Part shown: piece after piece, positions 54,651-62,438 of the stretch
Layout: each line of letters begins with the position of its first letter
Numbering within the stretch: the first letter of the stretch is position 1
NCBI RefSeq assembly: GCF_015624425.1
Contig: NZ_CP049919.1
Coordinates: forward strand, 5,394,001 to 5,458,000
Length of the DNA: 64,000 bases
Source of the DNA: Roseateles sp. DAIF2
GTDB taxonomy: Bacteria > Pseudomonadota > Gammaproteobacteria > Burkholderiales > Burkholderiaceae_C
Direction of reading: 5' to 3'
Made by a program: the position numbers and the translations under genes
Notes under the pieces: generated by a model
Seen by the model: the letters and a program-made list of their open reading frames with translations, nothing else
The model's database searches: none
Told to the model about the DNA's origin: nothing

Positions 54651-55094
54651 TCAGTCTTCTCTCTTCCTGTTCGCAAACAGCGGATGCAGCGAGCTGTTCT
54701 TCGCATCGAAGACCTCGGGGCCCTCGTCGATCTGCAGGGTCACGCCGACCGGCCGCGCGGCCAGTAGCGGCGCGAAGAAGTCTTTCGCGCAGGCCTCCAG
54801 CGCGCGCCCGACGCCGGCATGCACGGCCGCGCTGCGCCCGCGGCCCATGCGCAGGTTCAGGTAGACAAAACCGTAGTCGCGCCCCAGGCCCGCGGCCGCG
54901 CCCGCCGCGCCGCCATCGGCCACCGCATGGTGCGGCGCCGGATAGGCCAGCACGCGCACGCCGCCGGGCGGGAACACCGGCTTTGCCGATTCGTCGCGCT
55001 GCAGCAGCATCACGTCGGCCAGCGCGCGGCACAGCGCCGTCATGTCGCAGACGGCATCGAGATTGCCGGTGTAGAGGATGACCAGATGCGGCAT
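54651..55094 (-). CDS. hpaF: 5-carboxymethyl-2-hydroxymuconate delta-isomerase
   Basis: This is a tautomerase-fold isomerase of 147 residues, starting MPHLVILYTGNLDAVCDMTA so that processing exposes the catalytic Pro1. It converts 5-carboxymethyl-2-hydroxymuconate to its 2-oxo isomer between HpaE and HpaG. The chain is a little longer than the 125-residue E. coli protein owing to a Gly/Ala-rich insert near residue 65. Confidence 0.85.
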   Translation of the reverse strand: MPHLVILYTGNLDAVCDMTALCRALADVMLLQRDESAKPVFPPGGVRVLAYPAPHHAVADGGAAGAAAGLGRDYGFVYLNLRMGRGRSAAVHAGVGRALEACAKDFFAPLLAARPVGVTLQIDEGPEVFDAKNSSLHPLFANRKRED

Positions 55095-55097
55095 CGC

Positions 55098-56018
55098 TCA
55101 GAGCCTCCCTGCGGATGGCATGACGCCGGCCGAGGCCTGCGCCGCCGGGATCGCGCGGCCGCTGACCGGCTGCACCGGGAACAGCGCATTGACCTGGCCG
55201 GTGCCGGAGGCGCCGAAATAGGGCGTGATGATCTCGGCCCGGCCCTCGTACTCGGACCAGCCGAGCGCGCCCAGCATCATCGCGGTGTCATGCATGAAGC
55301 CCTCGCCATGGCCCTTGCTGGCGTACTCCGGCAGCATCTCGCAGAAGGTCTTCCAGTCGCCGCGCTGCCAGAGTTGCAGCACCGCATGGTCCATCTGCTC
55401 CAGCAGCGGGCTCCAGACCTTGAAGGCATAGTCCGGCGCCTGGCCGTTCTGCGCAAAGCGGTGGCTCAGCGAGCCGCTGGCGAGGAAGGCCACCGTGCCC
55501 TCGTAATGCTCCTCCACCGCGCGGCGCATCGCCCAGCCCAGGCGCGCGCTGTCGTTCAGGTAATGCGCCATGCACATCGCCGACACCGAGATGGCCTTGA
55601 AGCCCTGGTCGGCGTTCATGTAGCGCATCGGCACCAGGGTGCCGTATTCCGGGTCCAAGGTGGTCGCGTGATGCGCCAGGGTCTCGACGCAGGCCTCGTT
55701 GCAGGCCCGGGCCAGGATCTGGCCCAGCGCCGGGTTGCCCGGGAACTCGAAGGGCAGGTTGGCGATGAAATGCGGCAGCTCGTTGCTGGTGTACTCACCC
55801 TTGAAATGCGGCGCGCAGTTCAGGTGGTAGGCCGCATTGACCAGCCAATGGGTGTCGAACACGACCAGGGTGTCCACCCCCGCCTCGCGGCAGCGCCGCG
55901 CGATCTCGCGATGGCCGTCGATCGCGTCCTGGCGCGTGCCCTTGCGCGGCCCGTCCAGCTCCGACAGATAGATCGACGGCACATGGGTGATCTTGCCGAC
56001 CAGTGCGAGTTTGCCCAT
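55098..56018 (-). CDS. hpaD: 3,4-dihydroxyphenylacetate 2,3-dioxygenase
   Basis: This is an extradiol ring-cleaving dioxygenase of the LigB class III fold, 306 residues. The ferrous iron ligands include the histidine in VGKITHVPSIYLSE and His in FDTHWLVNAAYH, with a later glutamate. It opens homoprotocatechuate to 5-carboxymethyl-2-hydroxymuconate semialdehyde, the entry to this operon's pathway. GGAG eight bases before ATG 56018 decides the start. A 260-base gap with a repeat separates it from hpaE. Confidence 0.92.
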   Translation of the reverse strand: MGKLALVGKITHVPSIYLSELDGPRKGTRQDAIDGHREIARRCREAGVDTLVVFDTHWLVNAAYHLNCAPHFKGEYTSNELPHFIANLPFEFPGNPALGQILARACNEACVETLAHHATTLDPEYGTLVPMRYMNADQGFKAISVSAMCMAHYLNDSARLGWAMRRAVEEHYEGTVAFLASGSLSHRFAQNGQAPDYAFKVWSPLLEQMDHAVLQLWQRGDWKTFCEMLPEYASKGHGEGFMHDTAMMLGALGWSEYEGRAEIITPYFGASGTGQVNALFPVQPVSGRAIPAAQASAGVMPSAGRL

Positions 56019-56123
56019 CTCAGTGCTCCATGGCGCCACATGCCACTCGCCGCGCATGATGCGATGCACCCCATGCGTGAGTCGGGCGAAGCCTCGGGCT
56101 GCGGGCGGGGGCGTCCACTCCAT

Positions 56124-56156
56124 GTCCCCCGGGCGCTGCGCGCCCTCCTCCTTGAC
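56124..56156 (-). repeat. dispersed intergenic repeat, copy A
   Basis: On the minus strand the sequence GTCAAGGAGGAGGGC is followed by a 7-base spacer and GCCCGGGGGAC. The same two blocks (15 and 11 bases) recur at 62272-62305 on the plus strand. The element lies in the 260-base hpaE-hpaD gap, which shows no other feature. A small ORF spanning it (56020-56277, 85 codons) is not convincing. Confidence 0.7.
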
Positions 56157-56278
56157 TTGCGTGGCCGCCCCCACCCACATCCCGAGGCAGGCCAGCGCTC
56201 GTTTCCACGGCCAAGTCGGGGGGTGTCCCACCGCCCTGCGCCTCCCGCACCAGCGCTCTTGCCAGCAGCCACTTCATC

Positions 56279-57739
56279 TCAGACTCCCCAATGCGGAATG
56301 TGATGCGAGCCTAGCGAGACGCAGACGTTCTTGGGCTCCAGAAAGACCTCGTAGCTCCAGGTGCCGCCCTCACGGCCGGTGCCGCTGGCCTTCGTGCCGC
56401 CGAAGGGCTGGCGCAGGTCGCGCACGTTCTGGCTGTTGACGAAGCACATGCCGGCCTCGATCGCCGCGGCCACCCGGTGGGCACGGCCGATGTTCTCGGT
56501 CCAGACATAGCTGGACAGGCCGTAGGGGGTGTCGTTGGCCTTGGCAATCGCCTCCGCCTCGTCCTTGAACGGGATCAGGCAGGCCACCGGGCCGAAGATC
56601 TCGTCCTGCGCGATCTTCATGCGGTTGTCGACATCGGCGAACACGGTGGGCAGCACATAGTTGCCGCGCTTGAGATGGGCCGGCAGCTCGGGCGCGCCCA
56701 GGCCGCCGCACAGCAGGGTCGCGCCTTCCTTCGTGCCCAGCTCGATATAACCGCGCACCTTGGCCAGGTGGGCCGGACTGATCATCGGGCCGATGATGGT
56801 TTTCTCGTCCAGCGGGTCGCCCACCGCGATGCTGCGCGCACGGGCCGCGAACTTCTCGGCGAAGTCGGCATAGATGCTCTGCTGCACCAGGATGCGCGAA
56901 CCGGCGGTGCAGCGTTCGCCGTTGTTGGAGAAGATCATGAACAGCGCCGCGTCCAGTGCGCGCTCCAGGTCGGCATCGTCGAAGACCACGAAGGGGCTCT
57001 TGCCGCCCAGCTCCATGCTGAACTTCTTCAGCCCGGCGCTCTGCACGATGCGGTTGCCGGTCAGGGTGGAGCCGGTGAAGGAGATCGCGCGCACGTCGGG
57101 GTGGCGGCACAGCGGCTCGCCGGTTTCCGCCCCATAGCCATGCACCACGTTCAGCACGCCGGCCGGCACACCGGCCTCCAGCGCCAGCTCGCCCAGGCGC
57201 GCGGCGGTCAGCGGCGAGAGCTCGCTCATCTTCAGCACCGCGGTGTTGCCGAAGGCCAGGGCCGGTGCGACCTTCCAGGTGCTGGTCATGAAAGGCACGT
57301 TCCAGGGCGAGATCAGCGCGCAGACGCCGACCGGATGGAACAGGGTGTAGTTCAGGTGCGTCTCGGTCGGGTAGGTATGGCCGTCCACCCGGGTGCACAT
57401 CTCGGCGAAGTAGTGGAAGTTGTCGGCCGCGCGCGGCACCAGCTGCTTCCTGGTCTGGGCGATCACCTGGCCGGTGTCGCGCGTCTCGGTCTCGGATATC
57501 TCGGGCACATGGGCCGCGATCAGCTCGCCCAGGCGCCGCAAGACCTTGGCGCGCTGCGGCGCCGGCGTCGCGGCCCAGGCCGGGAAGGCCGCCTTGGCCG
57601 CGGCCACCGCGGCGTTGACCTCGTCCGCGCCGCCGCGCGCCACCTCGGCCAGGGTCTCCTGGGTGGCCGGGCTGACGGTCTCGAAGTAGTCGCGGCCGGC
57701 GACCGCCTTGCCGTCGATCAGATGTTCGATTCTTCTCAT
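56279..57739 (-). CDS. hpaE: 5-carboxymethyl-2-hydroxymuconic-semialdehyde dehydrogenase
   Basis: This is a 486-residue NAD-dependent ALDH with general base Glu243 in SMELGGKSPFVVF and catalytic Cys277 in NNGERCTAGSR. It oxidises the ring-fission semialdehyde to the acid. Characteristic context FHPVGVCALISPWNVPFMTSTWKVAPALA (quoted in part as VGVCALISPWNVPFMTSTW) is close to E. coli HpaE. The start ATG overlaps the hpaG2 stop by four bases. Confidence 0.94.
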   Translation of the reverse strand: MRRIEHLIDGKAVAGRDYFETVSPATQETLAEVARGGADEVNAAVAAAKAAFPAWAATPAPQRAKVLRRLGELIAAHVPEISETETRDTGQVIAQTRKQLVPRAADNFHYFAEMCTRVDGHTYPTETHLNYTLFHPVGVCALISPWNVPFMTSTWKVAPALAFGNTAVLKMSELSPLTAARLGELALEAGVPAGVLNVVHGYGAETGEPLCRHPDVRAISFTGSTLTGNRIVQSAGLKKFSMELGGKSPFVVFDDADLERALDAALFMIFSNNGERCTAGSRILVQQSIYADFAEKFAARARSIAVGDPLDEKTIIGPMISPAHLAKVRGYIELGTKEGATLLCGGLGAPELPAHLKRGNYVLPTVFADVDNRMKIAQDEIFGPVACLIPFKDEAEAIAKANDTPYGLSSYVWTENIGRAHRVAAAIEAGMCFVNSQNVRDLRQPFGGTKASGTGREGGTWSYEVFLEPKNVCVSLGSHHIPHWGV

Positions 57740-58494
57740 GATGTCCGACGCTCCTCGGCGACGATGTAGTTGACCAGGCGGCCGATGCCCTCGATCTCGG
57801 TCACGACCTCCGAGCCCACCGGGCAGTCGACCACCCCGTCCGGCGTGCCGGTCAGGATGATGTCGCCGGGGCTCAGGGTCATGAAGCCGCTGAGGAACTC
57901 GATCAGCTGCGCCACCGGGAACACCATGTCGCGCGTGCTGCCGCTCTGCACCAGCTGGCCGTCGACATGGCTGCGCAGGGCCAGGTCTTGCGGGTCGGGC
58001 ACCTCGTCGGCGCCGACCAGCCAGGGCCCCAGCGGCGTGCAGGCGTCGCGGTTCTTCACGCGCAGGTTCGGCCGGTAGTAGTTCTCCAGGTAGTCGCGGA
58101 TCGCATAGTCGTTCGCGACCGTGTAGCCGGCCACGAACTGCAGCGCTTCCTCGCGCCGCACGCCGCGCGCGGTGCGGCCGATCACCACCGCCAGCTCGCA
58201 TTCGTAATGCATATGCGTCGCGTCGGCCGGCCGCGGCGTGCGGGCGCGGTGGCCGACCAGCGTGTTGGGGCCCTTCATGAACACCAGCGGTTCGCTGGGC
58301 GGCTTGAAGTCCAGCTCTTTGGCATGGTCGGCATAGTTCAGGCCCAGCGCGAAGATCGTGCGCGGCACGAGCGGCGGCAGCCAGATCACCGCGTCCTCGG
58401 CCAGCACCCGGCCATCGGCCAGCAGCACGCCGCCATCGGCATGCGGCGTGACGCTGTGGATCGCGCCGTTGTGGGCGATGCGGCCGGTCCTCAT
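57736..58494 (-). CDS. hpaG2: HpaG2 half of the fumarylacetoacetate-hydrolase-fold isomerase/decarboxylase
   Basis: This 252-residue FAH-fold protein acts with HpaG1 to decarboxylate and isomerise the 2-oxo acid. It shows FALGLNYADHAKELDFKPPS, the metal-binding HYECELAVVIGRTARG, and GWLVGADEVPDPQDL-like patterns; FLSGFMTLSPGDIILTGTP near the end is the second ligand site. In enteric bacteria both halves are one fused protein; here they are separate genes overlapping by four bases. Confidence 0.92.
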   Translation of the reverse strand: MRTGRIAHNGAIHSVTPHADGGVLLADGRVLAEDAVIWLPPLVPRTIFALGLNYADHAKELDFKPPSEPLVFMKGPNTLVGHRARTPRPADATHMHYECELAVVIGRTARGVRREEALQFVAGYTVANDYAIRDYLENYYRPNLRVKNRDACTPLGPWLVGADEVPDPQDLALRSHVDGQLVQSGSTRDMVFPVAQLIEFLSGFMTLSPGDIILTGTPDGVVDCPVGSEVVTEIEGIGRLVNYIVAEERRTS

Positions 58495-59147
58495 GCGAGC
58501 CTCCCGGCCAGCCGCACCGACAGGCTGGCACCGCCGCCCTCGATACGCAGCCGGTCGCCGGCGCGCACCCGCGGCGCGCCCTCGGCCACGCCCAGGTGCA
58601 GCAGGTCGCCGGCCTGCAGGGTCATGAAGGCCGACACATCGGCCAGCAGCCGCGCCGGCGGCCGCAGCAAGTCATCGTCGAACTCGACGACCTGGCGCAG
58701 CTCCTCGTTGACGAACACCCGCAGCGCCGTCGGCAGGGCCGGCAGCAACGCGGTGCCCAGCGGCGCAAAGCCGTCGCGGCAGCGCTGGCGGATCGCCGGC
58801 CGGTGCAGGCTGGCATGGGGCTGGCTCAAGTCCATCATCAGCCGGTAGCCGGCGACCCGCGCCAGCGCCTCGCCCTCATCCACCTTGGCGGCCGGCCGCG
58901 CCAGCACCAGGGCCACGGTGGCGCCCAGCTCCAGCTCGGCCACATCGGCATCCAGATCGATCACGGCGCCATCGGCCGCGAAGCAGTTGGCCGGCTTGAG
59001 GTAGAGCACCGGCGCGCGCGGCTCGGCCTTGTAGACCGAGGCGGCCAGGCCGCCCTCGCCCAGGCCGGCGCGCAGCGCGGCCAGGTTGCTGGCGCGGTTC
59101 AGCAGGGTGCCGTAGAGCGTGCCCGGCGGATCGGGAAGCAGGGACAT
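58491..59147 (-). CDS. hpaG1: HpaG1 half of the FAH-fold isomerase/decarboxylase
   Basis: This 218-residue FAH-fold protein has LYLKPANCFAADGA, ELELGATVALVLARPAA, and VAGYRLMMDLSQPHASLHRP. It ends with a short FAH core (FMTLQAGDLLHLG). It is the first gene of the hpa operon. An in-frame TTG at 59156 is possible, but ATG 59147 gives the usual start. The palindromic HpaR site is 14 bases upstream, where repression would act. Confidence 0.88.
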   Translation of the reverse strand: MSLLPDPPGTLYGTLLNRASNLAALRAGLGEGGLAASVYKAEPRAPVLYLKPANCFAADGAVIDLDADVAELELGATVALVLARPAAKVDEGEALARVAGYRLMMDLSQPHASLHRPAIRQRCRDGFAPLGTALLPALPTALRVFVNEELRQVVEFDDDLLRPPARLLADVSAFMTLQAGDLLHLGVAEGAPRVRAGDRLRIEGGGASLSVRLAGRLA

Positions 59148-59160
59148 GGCGGCCAATTAC

Positions 59161-59172
59161 TTAACAAGTTAA
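59161..59172. promoter_or_regulatory. palindromic operator between hpaR and hpaG1
   Basis: TTAACAAGTTAA is a 12-bp dyad (TTAAC-AA-GTTAA) in an AT-rich 86-base gap between the divergent hpaR and hpaG1 starts. MarR-type regulators bind short AT-rich palindromes of this form. It is the only clear dyad here and would let HpaR control both directions. Confidence 0.6.
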
Positions 59173-59233
59173 ATATCATCATAATGGCGACCTGAGCCGA
59201 TTGCCAAGCGTTCTTCTTCTTCACCCTTCCGCC

Positions 59234-59698
59234 ATGCCCGCCACCAAGCGCCCCGTCCCCGCCGCCCCTGAACCCGAAGCCATCCGCCGCAGCCTGCCGC
59301 TGCTGCTGCTGCAGGCACGCGAGGCGGTGATGGAGCATTTCCGGCCGCTGCTGCGCGAGCATGGCGTCAGCGAGCAGCAATGGCGCGTGATCCGCGCGCT
59401 GAAGAGCGAGGGTCCGCTGGAGATCGGCCGGCTGGCCGACATCTGCTCGCTGCACGGCCCCAGCCTGACCGGCATGCTGGGCCGCATGGAACAGGCCGCC
59501 TATGTGCAGCGCCGCCGCCGCGCCGAGGACCAGCGGGTCGTCATCGTCGAGCTGCAGCCGGCCGCCGAGGCCCTGTTCGAGGCGATGCGCGAGGGCATGC
59601 AGACCCAGTACCGGCTGCTGGAGAAGAAGCTCGGCAGGCAAGACCTGGCACGCCTGTACCAGACCCTGGACGAGCTGGTGGCCAAGCTGACCGAATGA
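59234..59698 (+). CDS. hpaR: homoprotocatechuate degradation operon regulator HpaR (MarR family)
   Basis: This is a 154-residue MarR-type repressor. The winged helix is HGVSEQQWRVIRALKSEGPL, then ADICSLHGPSLTGMLGRMEQAA and the wing VQRRRRAEDQRVVIVELQPA. The dimer helices flank it. HpaR of E. coli represses the hpa meta-operon and is relieved by hydroxyphenylacetates. It is divergent from hpaG1 across the palindrome. Start ATG 59234 is chosen; an upstream in-frame TTG at 59201 overlaps the promoter region. Confidence 0.92.
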   Translation: MPATKRPVPAAPEPEAIRRSLPLLLLQAREAVMEHFRPLLREHGVSEQQWRVIRALKSEGPLEIGRLADICSLHGPSLTGMLGRMEQAAYVQRRRRAEDQRVVIVELQPAAEALFEAMREGMQTQYRLLEKKLGRQDLARLYQTLDELVAKLTE

Positions 59699-59732
59699 GC
59701 CCGGCGGCCGATGGGGCATTCGGCCGTCCGCC

Positions 59733-59763
59733 TTGACCTCAAGTGCGGCTGAGGTTTGAGACT
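59733..59763 (+). promoter_or_regulatory. SoxR-type MerR-family promoter before ridA
   Basis: TTGACC (59733-59738) and GAGACT (59758-59763) are separated by 19 bases, the long spacing of MerR-family promoters. The spacer region carries CCTCAAGTGCGGCTGAGG, which lines up with the 18-bp SoxR box CCTCAAG-N4-CTTGAGG with mismatches only in the right arm. The layout is that of the E. coli soxS promoter. It implies redox control of the downstream gene. Confidence 0.5.
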
Positions 59764-59795
59764 CGCGGCATTCATCCACCTGAAGGTTCATCCGC

Positions 59796-60233
59796 ATGAA
59801 TGCCGCCACCTCCGCCTCCCGCCCCCGCGCCCTGCTGGACTTCGTCAACCCCGCCAGCCTGTACGACCCGGCGCCGAACGGCTATTCGCACCTGGCGGTC
59901 GTGCAGGGCCCGGCCCGGCTGCTGCTGCTGTCCGGCCAGGGCGGCGAGGACGTCCATGGCCTGCTGTCCGAGGACTTCGGTACCCAGCTGGACCAGGCCC
60001 TGCTCAATGTGCGGCTCGCGCTGCGTGCGGCCGGCGCCGGCATCCACGATGTCGCGCGCCTGACGGTGCTGGTGGTCGACCACAGCGAGGCCCGGCTGGC
60101 CCTGCTCAGCGGCGCGCTGAAGGCGCTGTGGGGCGACGCGCCGACGCCGGCCTGCACCCTGATCCCCGTGCCGCGCCTGGCGCTGGACGGCATGCTGATC
60201 GAGATCGAGGCCACCGCCGTGCTGGCTCAGTGA
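59796..60233 (+). CDS. RidA/YjgF family protein
   Basis: This is a 145-residue RidA-fold protein. The segments LLSGQGGEDVHG, QLDQALLNVRLALRAAGAGIHDVARLTVLVVDH (quoted in part as LRAAGAGIHDVARLTVLVVDH) and ALDGMLIEIEATAV are typical of the family. The conserved RidA arginine that binds the imine carboxylate appears to be missing from the usual place, so it may not be an imine deaminase. The gene sits behind a SoxR-like promoter and converges on the 62-residue gene with a 7-base overlap. Confidence 0.82.
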   Translation: MNAATSASRPRALLDFVNPASLYDPAPNGYSHLAVVQGPARLLLLSGQGGEDVHGLLSEDFGTQLDQALLNVRLALRAAGAGIHDVARLTVLVVDHSEARLALLSGALKALWGDAPTPACTLIPVPRLALDGMLIEIEATAVLAQ

Positions 60234-60415
60234 GGCGCGCGGGCCTGCTCCAGCAGGCGCAGCAGCGCGTCGGCCAGCGCCCACAGGGCCTCGTCCTCGG
60301 CGGTCGGCTCGGTGGAGCGCAGCAGCCGCGCCTGCGCCAGCGCCTCCAGCGCATGGGCCAGCCGGCCGGCGCGCTCCAGCAGCGCGAGCCGAGGATCGAC
60401 CGGGCCGCCGCTCAT
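60227..60415 (-). CDS. small hypothetical protein coupled to TauE/SafE gene
   Basis: This 62-residue protein, MSGGPVDPRLALLERAGRLA to ALADALLRLLEQARAPH, is probably helical. Its ATG overlaps the stop of the TauE/SafE gene (ATGA), good evidence for coupled translation. Its own stop overlaps the end of the ridA gene on the other strand. No homologue is recognised; it could be a small partner of the permease. Confidence 0.6.
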   Translation of the reverse strand: MSGGPVDPRLALLERAGRLAHALEALAQARLLRSTEPTAEDEALWALADALLRLLEQARAPH

Positions 60416-61161
60416 CGCGCCAGCATCAACAGGCCCAGCAGCAGGAACACGCCATAAAGCGAGCGCTGGAAGGCCTGCGGCGCCAGCCGGCCGCGCAGCC
60501 GCGCGCCCAGCCCCATGCCGGCGAAGGCGGCCAGCAGCGCCAGCGCGATGGCCAGCGGCGCGGGCCAGCTCATGCCCGGCTGCGGCCCCAGGCGCGCCGC
60601 CAACGCCAGCGCGGCCACGGTGAAGCTGAGCCCGAGCGCCTGGATCATCGCCTCGCGCTCCAGCTTCAACGCCTGCAGATAGGGCACCATCGGCAGCACG
60701 AAGACGCCGGTCGCGGCGTTCAGCGCGCCGCCCAGCAGCCCGGCCGCGGCGCCGATCCAGGCCGCATGCCGACCCGGCGCCGGCAGTTGCGGCCGCCACA
60801 GCCCGAACAGACCATAGGCCAGCAGCACCGGCCCCAGCAGCAGGCGCGCCGTCTCGCCGGCGCCGGGCCGCAGGCCCGACCAGGGGCTGAGCCAGGTGCC
60901 GGCCGCCATGCCCACCCATAGCGGCCAGAGCCGGCGCGTCAGCATCGGCGCCTGCGGCCCCAGGCATTGCGCCACATTGCTCAGCAGCGCCGGCGCCAAC
61001 ATCAGCGCCGCCGCCTCGGGCGCGGGCATGAACAGGCTCAGCAGCGCCATCGCCAGGGTCGGCAAGCCCATGCCGGAGACGCCCTTGACCAGACCCGCGG
61101 CGGCGAAGCTGGCAGCGATCGAAAGCAGGAGCGAGGGATCGTTGAGTTGCGGCATCGGCAT
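60412..61161 (-). CDS. sulfite exporter TauE/SafE family permease
   Basis: This 249-residue protein has about eight hydrophobic helices. The tandem-repeat signatures are ASFAAAGLVKGVSGMGLPTLAMALLSLF (quoted in part as LVKGVSGMGLPTLAMALL) and GAAAGLLGGALNAATGVF. The family exports organosulfonates, sulfite or other anions. Two adjacent ATG starts (61161 and 61155) cannot be separated. It is divergent from the LysR regulator, which probably controls it. Confidence 0.87.
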   Translation of the reverse strand: MPMPQLNDPSLLLSIAASFAAAGLVKGVSGMGLPTLAMALLSLFMPAPEAAALMLAPALLSNVAQCLGPQAPMLTRRLWPLWVGMAAGTWLSPWSGLRPGAGETARLLLGPVLLAYGLFGLWRPQLPAPGRHAAWIGAAAGLLGGALNAATGVFVLPMVPYLQALKLEREAMIQALGLSFTVAALALAARLGPQPGMSWPAPLAIALALLAAFAGMGLGARLRGRLAPQAFQRSLYGVFLLLGLLMLAR

Positions 61162-61228
61162 GATGTGCCCATCGTCGACGCCGCGCGGCCGGCGGTCCAT
61201 CGCGCAATGCCGCGGATATCCTTCGGCC

Positions 61229-62155
61229 ATGCCGAAGCCTGCCGCCCGCCCGCATTACCGCATCGATCCCTTCGACCTGCGCCTGTTCGCCGCGGTGGTC
61301 GAGGCCGGCACCATCACCGCCGGCGCGCGGGCGGTGCATCTGTCGCTGGCCGCGGCCAGCGCGCGGCTGGCGGCGCTGGAACATGGCCTGGGCGCCGCGC
61401 TGCTGCGGCGCGCCAAGACCGGCATCAGCCTGACCGACGCCGGCCGCACCCTGCTGCGCCATGCCGGCCGGCTGCAGCGCGAGCTGGAAACGCTGCATGC
61501 CGAAATGTCGGCCCATGCGCGGGGCATGCGCAGCACCGTGCGTCTGCTGTGCAATACCGCGGCGATCAGCGAGCATCTGCCGCCGCTGCTGGGGCCCTTC
61601 CTCGCCGCGCACCCGCAGACCGATGTGGAGCTGCGCGAGCTGGCCAGCCAGGACGTGCTGCAGGCGCTGCGCCAGGAGCGCGCCGACCTGGGCATCGTCG
61701 CCGACCATGTCGCGACCGAGGGCCTGCACACCCGCGTCTTCCGCGAGGACCGGCTGGTGCTGCTGCTGCCCGCGGCCTGGGCGCGGCGCTTCGGCCGCTC
61801 CAACGCCGGAGCGGCCTTCGCCGCGCTGCTGGAGCAGCCCTTCGTCGGTCTGCCGGCCGAGGCCGGGCTGAGCCGCTTCCTGCAGCAGCGCGCGCTGCAG
61901 CATGGCCGCGGCCTGCATCACCGGGTACGGGTGCCGGGCTTCGAGGCGCTGGCCCGCCTGGTGGCCGAAGGCGCGGGCCTGGCGATCGTGCCGGCGCTGG
62001 CGGCCGCGCGGCTGGCGGGGCCGGGCCTGTGCCAGCGGCCGCTGGCCGAGGCCTGGGCCACACGCCGCCTGCTGCTGTGCTGGCCGGCCGAGGAGGAGCC
62101 GAGCGCCGGCGCCGCGGCGCTGCTGGAGCATCTGGCGCCGCCCAGGCCGTCTTGA
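61229..62155 (+). CDS. LysR family transcriptional regulator
   Basis: This 308-residue LysR-type regulator has the N-terminal HTH (DPFDLRLFAAVVEAGTITAG, VHLSLAAASARLAALEHGLG). A periplasmic-binding-fold effector domain begins near STVRLLCNTAAISEHLPPLL. It is divergent from the TauE/SafE permease; the 67-base gap suits mutual control. The inducer is unknown. Confidence 0.92.
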   Translation: MPKPAARPHYRIDPFDLRLFAAVVEAGTITAGARAVHLSLAAASARLAALEHGLGAALLRRAKTGISLTDAGRTLLRHAGRLQRELETLHAEMSAHARGMRSTVRLLCNTAAISEHLPPLLGPFLAAHPQTDVELRELASQDVLQALRQERADLGIVADHVATEGLHTRVFREDRLVLLLPAAWARRFGRSNAGAAFAALLEQPFVGLPAEAGLSRFLQQRALQHGRGLHHRVRVPGFEALARLVAEGAGLAIVPALAAARLAGPGLCQRPLAEAWATRRLLLCWPAEEEPSAGAAALLEHLAPPRPS

Positions 62156-62271
62156 CCAAGGCCTTGGTTCAGGAGGCCTGATGCGCGACGAGTCCAGTGG
62201 TCGCAGGGCTGCGGATGCACAAGCGCTTGCCACTCGGCCCAAGCAGGAGGGCGGGCGGGCCTGATGCGGAG

Positions 62272-62305
62272 GTCAAGGAGGAGGGCCGCTTGCGGCCCGG
62301 GGGAC
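62272..62305 (+). repeat. dispersed intergenic repeat, copy B
   Basis: GTCAAGGAGGAGGGC, an 8-base spacer and GCCCGGGGGAC match copy A (56124-56156) in both conserved blocks. The arms GGGC/GCCC can pair. It lies in the 283-base gap between the LysR gene and the GST gene, which otherwise holds no clear feature beyond the GST ribosome site region. Confidence 0.7.
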
Positions 62306-62438
62306 ACGCAGCAGCAGGCCTGCCCGCTCTCCTGCGCCCCACGGGCCACTGAAATAGACCCGCGCCGGCAAGGTCGCGGGGCCGCGGTGAGAATCGCCGC
62401 ACACCAAACAAATCCCTCCCTCACGCAGGACCGCCCTC

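Noticed and set aside
56020..56277. 85-codon frame between hpaE and hpaD
   Set aside because: It crosses the dispersed GC-rich repeat, has Gly/His-rich low-complexity protein text and no homology I recognise. The gap is better explained by the repeat.
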